A DNA stretch of 64,000 bases, from NCBI RefSeq assembly GCF_000376425.1, contig NZ_AQWL01000010.1, positions 42,864-106,863 on the forward strand. Reading direction: 5' to 3'. Source of the stretch: Thiobacillus denitrificans DSM 12475 (GTDB taxonomy: Bacteria; Pseudomonadota; Gammaproteobacteria; Burkholderiales; Thiobacillaceae). Made by a program: the position numbers and the translations under genes. This document shows positions 35,556 through 44,939 of this stretch, one piece after another (position 1 is the first letter of the stretch; every line of letters begins with the position of its first letter). The notes below the pieces were generated by a model. That model saw nothing but the letters and a program-made list of their open reading frames with translations, made no database searches and had not been told where the DNA came from.

Positions 35556-36563
35556 TCAGAATCCAAAGGCCCCCTGGCAGCAGTCCCGCTTGCGGAAGAG
35601 CATGTAAGCGAAATCCTCGCCCTTGTATGGGAACTCCTTTCCTGCGCCTGAAATGACCGTTGTGCGTCCCATGGTTGAACAGCATTTGCCATCCTCTTTT
35701 TTGGTGTTGGGGATGGGGTAGGTCATCTGGGTCTTGTAGGCGCGCTTGTCCATGAGCGGAATGGGGTAGTAGCCGCACTGCCCAGACGTTCCGTGCGCGC
35801 CCCAGACCAGCAATTCGCGGTGCATCTTGTTGGTCATGCGCTGGGCAATCAGTGTCGAGGCCTGCACGGCGCCGACATGGTTGCCCACCCAGCCATTGAG
35901 CGGGTACATGGATCCCTGGCAGCCCGCGCACCAGAAAAGCTCGTTCAGAGGAAAGCCAGCCGTGGCAGCCACGCAATCTGCGGCGCAGGCGGCCTGAGCC
36001 AGCGGATTGGCAAACAGCACTGCATCAGGATTGAGGATGAAGGTCAGCTCCGAATCCGCCCACAGCGGATCAAGCTCGGTGAAATACACCAGGTCGAAAA
36101 CATTCTGTTCCAGACACGGGTTGTCGACGATGACTTCCAGCCAGAACATCAGGGGACTGATGTACCAGTGAGCCTGGTAGAACGATTTACCCCCACGCGC
36201 TTGAACATGCGCTGGCGCCGGCACGCCGGGATCAATGGTGATCCCGCCAAGGGAGGGGAAGCAGTAGGGTTTGCGCACCACCTCGACCAGCCGCGCCGGT
36301 TCGTAAAAACTGATGCTCAAACCCACCTTGGGCGGACTTGAGCATGCGCACAGCGGGTTGCTCACACCGCTATCAAAATCCTCCTGGCCAAAATCCATGA
36401 TCGTGGTGCCGCCGACCTTGAGCGGAAACGCGCACGACCAGCAAACATCCGTGATCGGATTCATGAACTTGCCGGTGCAAGTGGTCGTTGCCGCCCATGA
36501 ACTGGGCGAAACCGCAAAGGCAAGCACCAGAACAGCACGAATGTTCCGGAGCAGCGAGCTCAT
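35556..36563 (-). CDS. traU: TraU, F-type pilus assembly / DNA transfer protein
   Basis: 335 residues. The start at MSSLLRNIRAVLVLAFAVSP gives a signal peptide, and its ATG overlaps the stop of the 62-residue gene upstream (TGATG). TraU is a periplasmic Cys-rich protein needed for DNA transfer more than for pilus growth. Landmarks: MNPITDVCWSCAFPLKVGG, LVEVVRKPYCFPSLGG, YISPLMFWLEVIVDNPCLEQ, LDPLWADSELTFILNPDAVL, CAADCVAATAGFPLNELFWC and a C-terminal RKRDCCQG. Numerous cysteines fit the disulfide-forming genes of this operon. Confidence 0.93.
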   Translation of the reverse strand: MSSLLRNIRAVLVLAFAVSPSSWAATTTCTGKFMNPITDVCWSCAFPLKVGGTTIMDFGQEDFDSGVSNPLCACSSPPKVGLSISFYEPARLVEVVRKPYCFPSLGGITIDPGVPAPAHVQARGGKSFYQAHWYISPLMFWLEVIVDNPCLEQNVFDLVYFTELDPLWADSELTFILNPDAVLFANPLAQAACAADCVAATAGFPLNELFWCAGCQGSMYPLNGWVGNHVGAVQASTLIAQRMTNKMHRELLVWGAHGTSGQCGYYPIPLMDKRAYKTQMTYPIPNTKKEDGKCCSTMGRTTVISGAGKEFPYKGEDFAYMLFRKRDCCQGAFGF

Positions 36564-36751
36564 CAGTTGAACCTTCCCAGCAAGCCCACGGGTTTCTTTG
36601 TCTGCTTGATGATCAGGCTTTGCAGCCGGTTGTCGTCCCAGGCCACCACGATCCTGGTGCTGCCACAATGCGGCCTGTCGATATCTGACCATTCAGCAAT
36701 TTGCAGGGTCAGTCCGGGATCGGTAATACAGGTAAAAGTATTCACGTTCAC
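36563..36751 (-). CDS. Small protein between traW and traU, unknown function
   Basis: 62 residues starting with a GTG that overlaps the traW stop (GTGA); its own stop overlaps the traU ATG (TGATG). It has no signal peptide or membrane segment: MNVNTFTCITDPGLTLQIAE, then RIVVAWDDNRLQSLIIKQTK. Two cysteines. Tight coupling on both sides argues it is real. The polarity suggests a cytosolic or regulatory protein, but no family was recognised. Confidence 0.65.
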   Translation of the reverse strand: MNVNTFTCITDPGLTLQIAEWSDIDRPHCGSTRIVVAWDDNRLQSLIIKQTKKPVGLLGRFN

Positions 36752-37371
36752 TCAGCTTTCATTTCGTCGATGCGCAAGCGCCTTTGCGCTACCTCTTGCG
36801 ACACCAGCGCAGGGACCTGCTTGATCCCGAAGCGCATGACCAGATGCCCGCTCTGGTCGAAGTACACCTGCCGTTTCCACTGTCTGGTGAGCGCCAAGGG
36901 TTCACCCGCGACCAGAATCGGCTTCACCGCTCCGTTGAATCGCTTGATAATCTCGGCGGCTTTCTTTACCTGCTTCGGGTCGCTCTGATCGAAGAAAATC
37001 AGGTGATTGGAAAGGGGCACATAGTCGAGCGGGTTGACCATGTCACCCGCACGCGCGATGACTTTGCCATCTGGCGTGGTGATGTCGCGCGAGACGCGCC
37101 ACGACGGATCAAAGTAGAAGGTGCGCGGCTGGCGCGTCTTGACGATGCCCTTCACTGGGTCCGGCCGCTCGATGCTTTGTTTCGATCGCTCGATGGCTTC
37201 TCTTTGAAGCTGACCGAGACGACCGTTTTTTTCCATGGACTTGAGCTTGTCCTGTATCGCTTCAAGCATGTCCGGTTCGGTGATGGGATAGGACGGCCCC
37301 AAAATCTCCTGAGCCCAGGCCGGATACATGATCAACCCACACAGAATCATCGCCAGAGCCTTCTTGATCAT
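36748..37371 (-). CDS. traW: TraW, F-type pilus assembly protein
   Basis: 207 residues from the ATG at 37371 (MIKKALAMILCGLIMYPAWA, signal peptide), one base after the stop of the signal-peptidase gene. Periplasmic. TraW landmarks are EILGPSYPITEPDMLEAIQD, FYFDPSWRVSRDITTPDGKV, ARAGDMVNPLDYVPLSNHLI and FGIKQVPALVSQE. In F, TraW pairs with TrbC and stabilises the secretion channel. Confidence 0.93.
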   Translation of the reverse strand: MIKKALAMILCGLIMYPAWAQEILGPSYPITEPDMLEAIQDKLKSMEKNGRLGQLQREAIERSKQSIERPDPVKGIVKTRQPRTFYFDPSWRVSRDITTPDGKVIARAGDMVNPLDYVPLSNHLIFFDQSDPKQVKKAAEIIKRFNGAVKPILVAGEPLALTRQWKRQVYFDQSGHLVMRFGIKQVPALVSQEVAQRRLRIDEMKAE

Positions 37372-37372
37372 G

Positions 37373-37918
37373 TCAAAACAGCGGAATCGCACGCCCGGAG
37401 GCACGCTCAAGCGGAATCCAGCCCGTCAGCGCAAAGCGCGAATCCAGCGAATCCTTGTGGGGTGCGTAAACATAGAAATGGTTGGCCGGAATCACGCCGG
37501 TCGGGCCAAGCGCCAACGGCTCGCCTGTCCGGGTACGCGGCTTGGCGGTGCTCATGAACTCGCCGTTTACGAAAAAATCCCGACCCTCTGAGGTCACGGT
37601 GTCGCCCGCAATGCCACGCACCTGTTTCACGAACGAAAGCCCGGCTTTGTATGGACCACCGCCCGCCCAGCGCCAGGCGATGTAATCACCGCGCTTGATA
37701 CTCAGGTCGCCCTTGATCACCACAAATACCCGGTATGGCAGGCTTTCCGTGACCGTAATCGCCAACGTGAAGAACGCATTGAAGAGCAGGATGGCGCCCA
37801 CCAGCCCGCTCCAAAACAGCCAGTTGCGTCGGAGATGGGGAATCATCTCGGTGTGCCAGTAAACCAGCCAACGATTCCATAAGTTGCCCGCGCTTGGGGT
37901 GACTACAGCCTTCGTCAT
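37373..37918 (-). CDS. Conjugative signal peptidase, TrhF/TraF S26 family
   Basis: 181 residues, one N-terminal membrane anchor (LFWSGLVGAILLFNAFFTLA) and a periplasmic S26 catalytic domain. The Ser-Lys dyad is visible: Ser59 in TESLPYRVF and Lys98 in FVKQVRGIAGD. The C-terminal part has VIPANHFYVYAPHKDSLDSR, where signal peptidases end their active-site box. It probably processes the propilin encoded near the start of the operon. Overlaps the trbI-like stop upstream by four bases. Confidence 0.9.
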   Translation of the reverse strand: MTKAVVTPSAGNLWNRWLVYWHTEMIPHLRRNWLFWSGLVGAILLFNAFFTLAITVTESLPYRVFVVIKGDLSIKRGDYIAWRWAGGGPYKAGLSFVKQVRGIAGDTVTSEGRDFFVNGEFMSTAKPRTRTGEPLALGPTGVIPANHFYVYAPHKDSLDSRFALTGWIPLERASGRAIPLF

Positions 37919-38397
37919 GGTTTCACTCCGAAGCCTTGAGCCTCAGTCCCTGTCGACATGCCGAGCATCGCTTTCAAACGCGGCGTCAGGTCATCGGCCG
38001 GCCCCGCGATCACCGCCGACTTCACCATGATGGTGCAGCCGCATTCCTTCTGCAGCCTGTCCACTGCGTGTTCGATCGTAGGGCCGATCCTGCTGACAAG
38101 CAGGTAAGCAGCCTTCCGGTCCTCGTCGCTGACGTTCGGCCGGGAGAGCAAAGTGGTGAATTCGGTTTCCTTGATTTTGACGACACTGGCGAGGTCTACC
38201 ACCGCGAATCCCGCGGTCGGTTTCGCCAGCCAGAAGTGGTATGCCGCAAGCGTCACTGTTGTGACAAGAAATCCCATCAACAGCGAAATCCAGCTCATCA
38301 TAAGAAAATCACACCCCATCTCAGGCTGAGCCACAGCCTGATCTTCCGTAGCCGATACTTCAGCAGAATTACTCCCGGCCCTTGTAATCTCGGTCAT
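37915..38397 (-). CDS. trbI: TrbI-like F-type T4SS protein
   Basis: 160 residues with one membrane segment (WISLLMGFLVTTVTLAAYHF) after a cytosolic start and a periplasmic remainder. The segment FAVVDLASVVKIKETEF matches the F-type TrbI family, which affects pilus retraction and length. It overlaps traC upstream and the signal-peptidase gene downstream. It is distinct from the VirB10-like TrbI of IncP plasmids. Confidence 0.82.
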   Translation of the reverse strand: MTEITRAGSNSAEVSATEDQAVAQPEMGCDFLMMSWISLLMGFLVTTVTLAAYHFWLAKPTAGFAVVDLASVVKIKETEFTTLLSRPNVSDEDRKAAYLLVSRIGPTIEHAVDRLQKECGCTIMVKSAVIAGPADDLTPRLKAMLGMSTGTEAQGFGVKP

Positions 38398-40970
38398 ATC
38401 GCCGCCTTCCGATCCTGCAGAACGGCATCGACCGCATCGGCCATGGACAAGCCAGTTTCGAGCTTCTGCCGCACGGCTGAGAAATCGCGTGCGTTGGCCG
38501 AACCCATGAGTTGGGAGTAGGGGTCAAGCAGTAGCATCCCGACCCCGTAACCAGCCTGGCCACAGGAGACGAACACTTCCGAATAGTTGCCCTGTTCGGT
38601 GCGCAAGCTGCTGACGAGGTGAGCCATGTGCGGCGTGAAGGCCAGTTTCTCTTCGAGCTTGGCAATGGACTCCTGCTTCTGCCTGAGCATGAACAGCCAG
38701 TCAGCGTTTTCCAGTGCGGCCTGTGAGGCTGCGCTACGGTAGTAGTCGTTGATGCCCTGCGTGCCCGTCAGGAAGGCACCACCGTATTTCCGGGCGCGGC
38801 GGTAGCCCGCCTCGATGAAGTCACCCGTCTGACCGCCCGTGAGCAAATCCCAGGCTTCATCCAGGATCACCACCTTGGGCTGTTCGCGCGGCGCCAGGTA
38901 CATTTCCTGGGTGATGCGGTACATCAGGATGAAGAGGGCCACCGACTGCAGGTCTTTCTTGGATTTCAACTCTTCCAACTCCAGAACAACCAGATTGGAA
39001 TTGAAATTGACCGTGTGCTGGCCTTCAAAGTAATGGCCGTAGCTGCCCAGCGAGGTGTAGGAAGTCAGCTGCACCGCCAGATCGCGGATGCGTGGATCGC
39101 AGGCCTCTTCCTCGCCATGCTCAAGCGTGCCGCCATCGTGACAGGCGAGCTTCAGCTTCTCCGCAAGAAGGTCGATACTCGATCGCGGTCCGCGCTCTTC
39201 CCAAAGTCCTCGAATCGCCAGTTCGAGCTGGGACAGTTCGTAATCTGACAGTCGGCGTCCAGGGGAGATCATCTGGGCGATCAACGGCTTCAACATCTCC
39301 ATGTCTTCGTCGATTTCGTTCACCATGGTGAACGGATTGAGGACGACATTCGCTTCCTTGGTGAACTCGATGTATTGACCGCCGAGCGCGTGACACAGCT
39401 TCTCGTAGGAACGGCCCACGTCGATAATCCAGACCTTCGCCCCCATCGCCAGATAGCGTTCGGCAAGTTCGTTCAGGAATGCGGATTTGCCAGACCCGGA
39501 CGTGCCCACCACGCAACCGTTGTAGTTGCCAGACGGGTTGTCGAACAGATTCACGCCTATGGTCTGGCCATTACGCCCCGTGAAGGTCAGCACCGGAGCC
39601 CCGACACCGCGCCATTCGCCCAGAACAGGCGACAGATTGGCCGCGTTGGCGGTCGTTTTGGTGGAAAACCGCTGCGCGATCTTGATGTCGCGTTGCAGGG
39701 AGGGACCGAGTGCCATCGGCAGCGAGGACATCAGCGCCTGGGTCTGCATATAGGTGTCGGGGCTCAGTGCGAAGCCCAGGCTGCGCCAGATGGCTCTGGC
39801 CGCCTCGTCCGCTTCGGCTACGGCATCCGGACTGGGGAAAAGCAGCACCTGATGGTACAGACGCAATGCACCTCCCCCCTCGTCGTAGGCGTTCTGCAAC
39901 AATTTCCAGTCCGCCGCCCGCTTGCTCACGTCCGGTAGCGCTTTCCCCATCGGACTTTCCGAAACCTGAATCGCCCGAGCCGTTTTCATCTGCGTCAGAT
40001 TCTTGTGCTCGTCGTAATTCAGAATCTGCACCCCCATGGTGATGAGGAAGGGGCAGGGGTAGCCCATGGATCCCTTATTGGCGTCTCCCAGCATGCTGGC
40101 GACTTGATGCAGGTCGAACTGCTTCGGATAACCTTGCGCCGAATGCGCTCGTACGCAGACTGCATCCCCGTTTGGCGAGCGCAGGGTGATGCCGAGCCTG
40201 CCCACCGAGGCCACGGTGTCACGGGTAATCATCTGGTAGCGCAATGCCTGTCCGTCGTCATAGCAGACCGGATCGGCTGAATGTTGTGCGGGACTCAGCA
40301 TGGTGCGCACCCAGGCCATGAGATCCTCCGCCCCCCAGACCCGCTCGAACTGGTAATACGTCTTGAGTTTGGATACCTGGGCATCGCGCAAGGCGATGAT
40401 GCGTTCCAGCGTGCGGTATTCCACATCCTTTACCGGCATCGTGACAGACAGCAGCACCCGGTAGCGTCGCATCACGCTCGGGCGCGAGCTGACGGGCGGA
40501 ACGAGGGATGCCTTACGGTAATGGGCAGAACGTTCGGCTGTCATGCGCGCGATCAATGACCGCTGGGCGTCGTCCTGCAGCAATTCGGGGCGCACCACCT
40601 TCTTAAAATTGTTCAGGAAGGCATCAATGTCCGGGCTTCCCCACAACTGAACCTGCACCCCGGCTCCGGCTGGCATATCCCGATAGATTTCCTGAATCAG
40701 GCGCGCCATGTCGTCTGTAGCGCCTGTCTGCGGGTTCATTTCGATGGCGTAGCCAATCGCCTCGATGCTGCCTTCTGCCTCGCCCTCAATGGCGAAAATT
40801 TTCTCGGTCTCCCAATACCCCGTCCATGGCAAGAGATCAGAGAAGCGGTTGTAGTTCTGTCGCGTAGTGAAATGGTTCTCGTCCGCCACCGGGGATGGCG
40901 TCGCCAGTTCGTCCTCGCGCATCAGCCACGATTTCAGCGTAACAAATGGTTGCGCCAGCGCGGACATCAT
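38394..40970 (-). CDS. traC: TraC, VirB4-family ATPase of the F-type T4SS
   Basis: 858 residues. A cytosolic ATPase at the inner membrane that powers pilin assembly. Walker A GTSGSGKSAFLNELAERYL lies near residue 487 and Walker B VVILDEAWDLLTG near 698. The arginine/glutamine-finger region GAFLTGTQGINDYYRS follows. The N-terminal domain (FSDLLPWTGYWETEKIFAIE) is the TraC-type leader. Length matches F TraC (about 875). The start overlaps the traV stop. Confidence 0.96.
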   Translation of the reverse strand: MMSALAQPFVTLKSWLMREDELATPSPVADENHFTTRQNYNRFSDLLPWTGYWETEKIFAIEGEAEGSIEAIGYAIEMNPQTGATDDMARLIQEIYRDMPAGAGVQVQLWGSPDIDAFLNNFKKVVRPELLQDDAQRSLIARMTAERSAHYRKASLVPPVSSRPSVMRRYRVLLSVTMPVKDVEYRTLERIIALRDAQVSKLKTYYQFERVWGAEDLMAWVRTMLSPAQHSADPVCYDDGQALRYQMITRDTVASVGRLGITLRSPNGDAVCVRAHSAQGYPKQFDLHQVASMLGDANKGSMGYPCPFLITMGVQILNYDEHKNLTQMKTARAIQVSESPMGKALPDVSKRAADWKLLQNAYDEGGGALRLYHQVLLFPSPDAVAEADEAARAIWRSLGFALSPDTYMQTQALMSSLPMALGPSLQRDIKIAQRFSTKTTANAANLSPVLGEWRGVGAPVLTFTGRNGQTIGVNLFDNPSGNYNGCVVGTSGSGKSAFLNELAERYLAMGAKVWIIDVGRSYEKLCHALGGQYIEFTKEANVVLNPFTMVNEIDEDMEMLKPLIAQMISPGRRLSDYELSQLELAIRGLWEERGPRSSIDLLAEKLKLACHDGGTLEHGEEEACDPRIRDLAVQLTSYTSLGSYGHYFEGQHTVNFNSNLVVLELEELKSKKDLQSVALFILMYRITQEMYLAPREQPKVVILDEAWDLLTGGQTGDFIEAGYRRARKYGGAFLTGTQGINDYYRSAASQAALENADWLFMLRQKQESIAKLEEKLAFTPHMAHLVSSLRTEQGNYSEVFVSCGQAGYGVGMLLLDPYSQLMGSANARDFSAVRQKLETGLSMADAVDAVLQDRKAAI

Positions 40971-41527
40971 GGATTGCCGCCCCCCTGAACCGATACGCCG
41001 GGCATTGAGCTTGCTGCATCCGGACGTTCCTGATCTGGCTTTTCCTGACCCCTGAGCGGGAACACCGGCTTGTACGCGTCACGAATCTGCTGCTGGTTGG
41101 TCTCGATTAACCACTTACCCTGGTGGACCACGGTGTAGAGATAGTGCTGATCATGCAGATCACCTTCCGTATCCTCCCAGGGAGCGATCCACACCCGTAG
41201 CATTAACGGGGCCATGCGAATCGGATCGCCGCTGTTCGGCGTCGCCAGGTCGCGTGGGGAGAAGTAGACAGGAGGCGGCATCGTCGCGTCATCCCTTGGA
41301 TCCTTGCTGCCGGCATCCTGAGATGGTTTATCCTGGGATTTCGGTAGTTGCTGTCCCGGCAAGGCCTCGGCCAGAGAGTTCGCGTAAATGCCGGAAACCG
41401 ACGTGCAGATCACCCCATCGGGGGCCTTGCAAGCCAGTTCCGATTTAGAGCCAGAGAGTCCGGAGAATGAAGAACAGCCCGCAGCCAGCAAGGTCACGGC
41501 GGCGAGCGACAGATACCCGATTTTCAT
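40967..41527 (-). CDS. traV: TraV, outer-membrane lipoprotein of the T4SS core (VirB7-like)
   Basis: 186 residues. Signal MKIGYLSLAAVTLLAAGC with lipobox LAAGC, so it is an outer-membrane lipoprotein. Mature part starts SSFSGLSGSKSELACKAPDG, followed by CTSVSGIYANSL. Two further cysteines are typical for TraV. It forms the outer core ring with TraK and TraB, both encoded upstream in the same operon. Overlaps the DsbC-like gene upstream by four bases. Confidence 0.9.
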   Translation of the reverse strand: MKIGYLSLAAVTLLAAGCSSFSGLSGSKSELACKAPDGVICTSVSGIYANSLAEALPGQQLPKSQDKPSQDAGSKDPRDDATMPPPVYFSPRDLATPNSGDPIRMAPLMLRVWIAPWEDTEGDLHDQHYLYTVVHQGKWLIETNQQQIRDAYKPVFPLRGQEKPDQERPDAASSMPGVSVQGGGNP

Positions 41528-42393
41528 TGTGTACCTCCCTGCATATTGGCCGCGGCAGGCTTCTTCACGGCATCAAGCCAGGTGGAAATCCGCGCGGCAG
41601 CCGCAGCCCCCGGCATGGTTCGGCCATCACCGGCCACCAGGAATGGCGTACCGTTGATCCCCAACATCTCAGCCAGAGGCAGCACCGCTTGATGCGGCGC
41701 CTGACAACCCTTGGTCTTTTTGGGAACCTTGCCCTCAAGCATCAGCGCGGACCAGGCGGCCGAGCGATCCTTGCTGCACCAGACCGCATCTGCCTTCGCG
41801 CGCGAATCAGGATGAAGCTGCTCCAGTGGCATAAGGAAGGTGTAGACCGTCACGTCATCCACTTTCGCCAGCTCCTGCTCCAGCTTCTTGCAGTACGGAC
41901 AGTCCGGATCTGAGAACACGGCGAGCACCCGCCGACCCTGGCCATGCACGTTCTTGATCGCGTGTTGCAGCGGGAGTGAGGCGAATTCGACGGCAGGTGA
42001 CGTCGGCTGCGCAGCCTCGGCTTCGGAGGTGATGTCCTCCTGCTTCTCCATGTCGAACATGCGCCCGAAAATGAAATACCGCCCCGACTCTTCCACGAAT
42101 GCGACATTGCGGCCCATCACGACTTCGTAGATGCCCGGCAGCGGGGTGGTGGAAATCTTTCCGAAGCGTGTCTTCGGGTACATCAGCCGCAGATTGCGCT
42201 GGACCGCGACCTGATCGTTCGCACGCGCAGCTTCGCCGGCATCCGTCACGGCCGTAGCTGCGGCTTCAGCAATCACTTTTTGAGAAGGCAGAACGGGGGG
42301 GGCTTCTACATCCTGAGCCAGCGTAAATCCTGGCATGCAGGACAGAATCAACAGTTTGGACAGCAGGGTTTTCATTCGGGTTTGGGGTCTCAT
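41524..42393 (-). CDS. DsbC-family thiol:disulfide isomerase
   Basis: 289 residues. Signal peptide within MRPQTRMKTLLSKLLILSCM (cleavage near TLAQ). The C-terminal thioredoxin fold has VFSDPDCPYCKKLEQELA (CPYC) and the cis-proline region NGTPFLVAGDGR. The N-terminal dimerisation part contains TTPLPGIYEVVMGRNVAFVE as in DsbC. Periplasmic. In this operon it would repair disulfides of the Cys-rich Tra proteins. A GAGG lies upstream of the first ATG; the second Met (42375) is an alternative start. Confidence 0.92.
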   Translation of the reverse strand: MRPQTRMKTLLSKLLILSCMPGFTLAQDVEAPPVLPSQKVIAEAAATAVTDAGEAARANDQVAVQRNLRLMYPKTRFGKISTTPLPGIYEVVMGRNVAFVEESGRYFIFGRMFDMEKQEDITSEAEAAQPTSPAVEFASLPLQHAIKNVHGQGRRVLAVFSDPDCPYCKKLEQELAKVDDVTVYTFLMPLEQLHPDSRAKADAVWCSKDRSAAWSALMLEGKVPKKTKGCQAPHQAVLPLAEMLGINGTPFLVAGDGRTMPGAAAAARISTWLDAVKKPAAANMQGGTQ

Positions 42394-42398
42394 GTTCT

Positions 42399-43655
42399 TT
42401 ACCGCCTCTCGATACTCTGGCCGCGCGTCAGTACCACGTCGACCACGCGGCCGCCGTCCACTTCAATCACCGGAAATACCTGCTCGGCCAGCTTGATGTA
42501 ATACTTCGATAGCTGTGACATCGCGCTGCCAACGCCGGATGCCAGTCCAGCCTGCAACTCCTTGCCGTCCGTCACCGTGCTGGTGGAACCCAGCGGTGAG
42601 GTCGATACAGTGCTCGAAGATTCCTTGAACGCTTGCCCGATGCCTGAGCCAATCCCCGCGAGGAAGGCATTCGCCAGCGCCTGCCCCTGCTTGGAAACCA
42701 GCCTTCCGCGCATCCCGGCCTTGCCATCCTCACCGGCTACATACCCTTTAAGCGATACGTCGACTGCCCCGCCTTTCTGGTCGATGCACGACAGACGATC
42801 TGTCCTGATATATGCACGCTCAGAAGATATGTCGCCGTAGCCATTGGCCGTGACCACGCAATCCTTCATGTCGGCCATGTAGCGATTGGGCAACTGGGCT
42901 AGATCGAGCACTCGCATCAGAATCGGATGAGGATTGTTTTGCGCCTGTCCACCCGTCGGCGCATCCAGACCTGCCAGTAACACCACGCGCATGAACGTCC
43001 CGGCAGGAAGATAGTTCTCAGCCGATGTCTTCTCTTCCTTATCTGGGGCGGACGACATGCCAGCGGCTTGTGGCTGCGCCTGCGGTGCGGCAGGCGCAGC
43101 CACCGTCGAATTGGAAACTTCGAGCGTGAACGCGCGCTTCACCACGGGCTGCATCGGCGCATTCGGATCCATGCCAGGCTGTGCGAACTGCCCAGGCCTT
43201 CCAGGAGGCGGTGGGGGAGGGGGCGGCAATGCCGCCGAACCCATGGGTTGCAGCGGGCGTAAATTGCCTCCGGGCTGATTTACCGCTGCCGGGGGAGGCA
43301 TCGGCACTTCGTTGATTCCCGCTCCGGCGGTGCCTTGCATGGATCCACCACTGCTTTGTGGGATATTCACCATGTTCTGCTTGATCGCAGCGATTTCCTT
43401 ATTCAGCGCCTCGATCTTTGATGCTTCGTTCGCCCGCCAAACATCCTTGTCGTTCAGCTGCTGACCAGGAACAGCCATGAGGCTGACCTGTTCAGGCTTG
43501 TCCACAGAAGCCAGATCAGTTTTATTACTCCCGGAGTCGGCGAACCATGCCGCAGCCAAGGCCACCCCGACAATCACGGCGCCGACGCCGACCGCCATCA
43601 TTAGTTGCTTCTTGCGGGCAGGCGACGCCTTGAGGGTGGGTATGATTCGCGCCAT
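42399..43655 (-). CDS. traB: TraB, VirB10-like T4SS core protein
   Basis: 418 residues. One membrane anchor (KQLMMAVGVGAVIVGVALAA), a coiled coil (ASKIEALNKEIAAIKQNM) and a proline run of eight in LPPPPPPPPGRPGQF, which spans the periplasm. The C-terminal VirB10/TraB domain carries LPAGTFMRVVLLAGLDAPTG, ISSERAYIRTDRLSCIDQKG and a hydrophobic antenna-like end. It connects inner and outer membranes. Its ATG overlaps the traK stop (TAATG). Confidence 0.95.
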   Translation of the reverse strand: MARIIPTLKASPARKKQLMMAVGVGAVIVGVALAAAWFADSGSNKTDLASVDKPEQVSLMAVPGQQLNDKDVWRANEASKIEALNKEIAAIKQNMVNIPQSSGGSMQGTAGAGINEVPMPPPAAVNQPGGNLRPLQPMGSAALPPPPPPPPGRPGQFAQPGMDPNAPMQPVVKRAFTLEVSNSTVAAPAAPQAQPQAAGMSSAPDKEEKTSAENYLPAGTFMRVVLLAGLDAPTGGQAQNNPHPILMRVLDLAQLPNRYMADMKDCVVTANGYGDISSERAYIRTDRLSCIDQKGGAVDVSLKGYVAGEDGKAGMRGRLVSKQGQALANAFLAGIGSGIGQAFKESSSTVSTSPLGSTSTVTDGKELQAGLASGVGSAMSQLSKYYIKLAEQVFPVIEVDGGRVVDVVLTRGQSIERR

Positions 43656-44386
43656 TACCGCACCCCCTCGTTCCGTTTCACCACAAAGACCTGGGTGCTG
43701 CGACCCGGCTCAACGGTCAAGTCGCGCACCGACACGGCCAACACGCCCTTTTTGTAGAACTCCTGTTCGGCGACCCGAACCGGGGCGTCGCTGATATTGA
43801 ACAGGCGATACTGTTCACCCACCAGTGAATGTCCGGTGAGAACATGCTCCAGCGCAAAACGGGAGCCTTTCCAGAGGCGGATTTCCTCCCAGGTCTTCTT
43901 TACCTCCAGGCCTTCAGGCAAACCTTCACCTGCCAATGCCTGAATCATTTTCTTGATCGCCTGCTGGTAACTGGCGGCACGTTCAATCTCGCCTGGCTTT
44001 GCTGCAACAGAAGCAGGGGCAGCCGCTTCCTTGATCACGATGGTTTCCCCTGGGATATCCTGGGGCTGCAACACCAGCGTGTAGGTTCTCCCGCTTTGAC
44101 TGAACACAAACACTCCGAACGGATCCTTGGCCAATGGCTGAATCAGGGCCTGCCCGGTGGTGGCGTCCGCACTGCCAGTGAGCATTCCGTCGTCGGCGGA
44201 CTTGACCAGGCGAACCCGGCCTCCCTCGATCGAGATGCGGTTCAAGTCTCTCAGACTCACCTTGACGAACAGGGTCTTGCCCTCGACGCCTTCCACTACC
44301 TGCAGAGCATGAGAGGATGGGACGGCAAATAAGCAAAAAAGGCTAAGGCTAAGGAGCAGTGATTTCTTCAAACGGTCGGGCAGCAT
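43655..44386 (-). CDS. traK: TraK, VirB9-like T4SS core protein
   Basis: 243 residues with signal peptide LKKSLLLSLSLFCLFAVPSS. The mature start LQVVEGVEGKTLFVKVSLRD and the C-terminal lobe (FRLFNISDAPVRVAEQEF type, then GVLAVSVRDLTVEPGRSTQV) match TraK, a secretin-like protein of the outer core. It overlaps traE upstream by 38 bases if the first ATG is used. Later in-frame starts would lose the signal peptide, so the first is preferred. Confidence 0.92.
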   Translation of the reverse strand: MLPDRLKKSLLLSLSLFCLFAVPSSHALQVVEGVEGKTLFVKVSLRDLNRISIEGGRVRLVKSADDGMLTGSADATTGQALIQPLAKDPFGVFVFSQSGRTYTLVLQPQDIPGETIVIKEAAAPASVAAKPGEIERAASYQQAIKKMIQALAGEGLPEGLEVKKTWEEIRLWKGSRFALEHVLTGHSLVGEQYRLFNISDAPVRVAEQEFYKKGVLAVSVRDLTVEPGRSTQVFVVKRNEGVR

Positions 44387-44939
44387 TCTTACCTTCTCTC
44401 ATACCGGTCAGCAGCACACGGCCGCCGCGTTGGCCAAACTCAAATACGTAGGTTTTGTTCACCTGTGATGTTTTGCTGTCTCCCAGATAGGTGTTGAGCA
44501 CACCCTGAACAGCGATTCGTTGTTTTGCCTCGTCCGGCATGACCATCGCGATCGCCATGAACGTGCTGGCGTTATCCGCCTTGATCTTTTGGGCATAAGC
44601 GCCGGCTTCGATTTCCAGCTTCCCGTAGAAGCGGGGGTCGATATAGGACTTGAGTGTGCGGTGATTAAAGTCCACGTTCTGCGGTGTCACATCGAAGTAG
44701 AGTTGGGCCAGAAACACGCCCATCTCGATCAGATATTCTTTGGAAACCTTGTCATCCTCGATCCAGAATGTTGTGTGGATCGTCGGTGGAACCAGTGTTT
44801 CGCGGTGTGTGTCGCCTCGCGTAAGGAAGGCGATCAACATCAGTAGCAATGCGATCTGCGACAGGGCGAACATCATCACAGCCCATCTGCGCACCCCGAG
44901 AGTGACGGCCACTTGGCCGCTCAGTTTGTCTATTCTCAT
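44349..44939 (-). CDS. traE: TraE, VirB5/VirB8-like pilus assembly protein (F-type)
   Basis: 196 residues starting MRIDKLSGQVAVTLGVRRWA. One N-terminal membrane segment (VMMFALSQIALLLMLIAFLT) is followed by a periplasmic domain with FWIEDDKVSKEYLIEMGVFL and NVDFNHRTLKSYIDPRFYG, characteristic of TraE. The start overlaps the traL stop (TGATG). The upstream open extension overlaps traL in another frame and was rejected. Confidence 0.93.
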   Translation of the reverse strand: MRIDKLSGQVAVTLGVRRWAVMMFALSQIALLLMLIAFLTRGDTHRETLVPPTIHTTFWIEDDKVSKEYLIEMGVFLAQLYFDVTPQNVDFNHRTLKSYIDPRFYGKLEIEAGAYAQKIKADNASTFMAIAMVMPDEAKQRIAVQGVLNTYLGDSKTSQVNKTYVFEFGQRGGRVLLTGMREGKNAARPFEEITAP

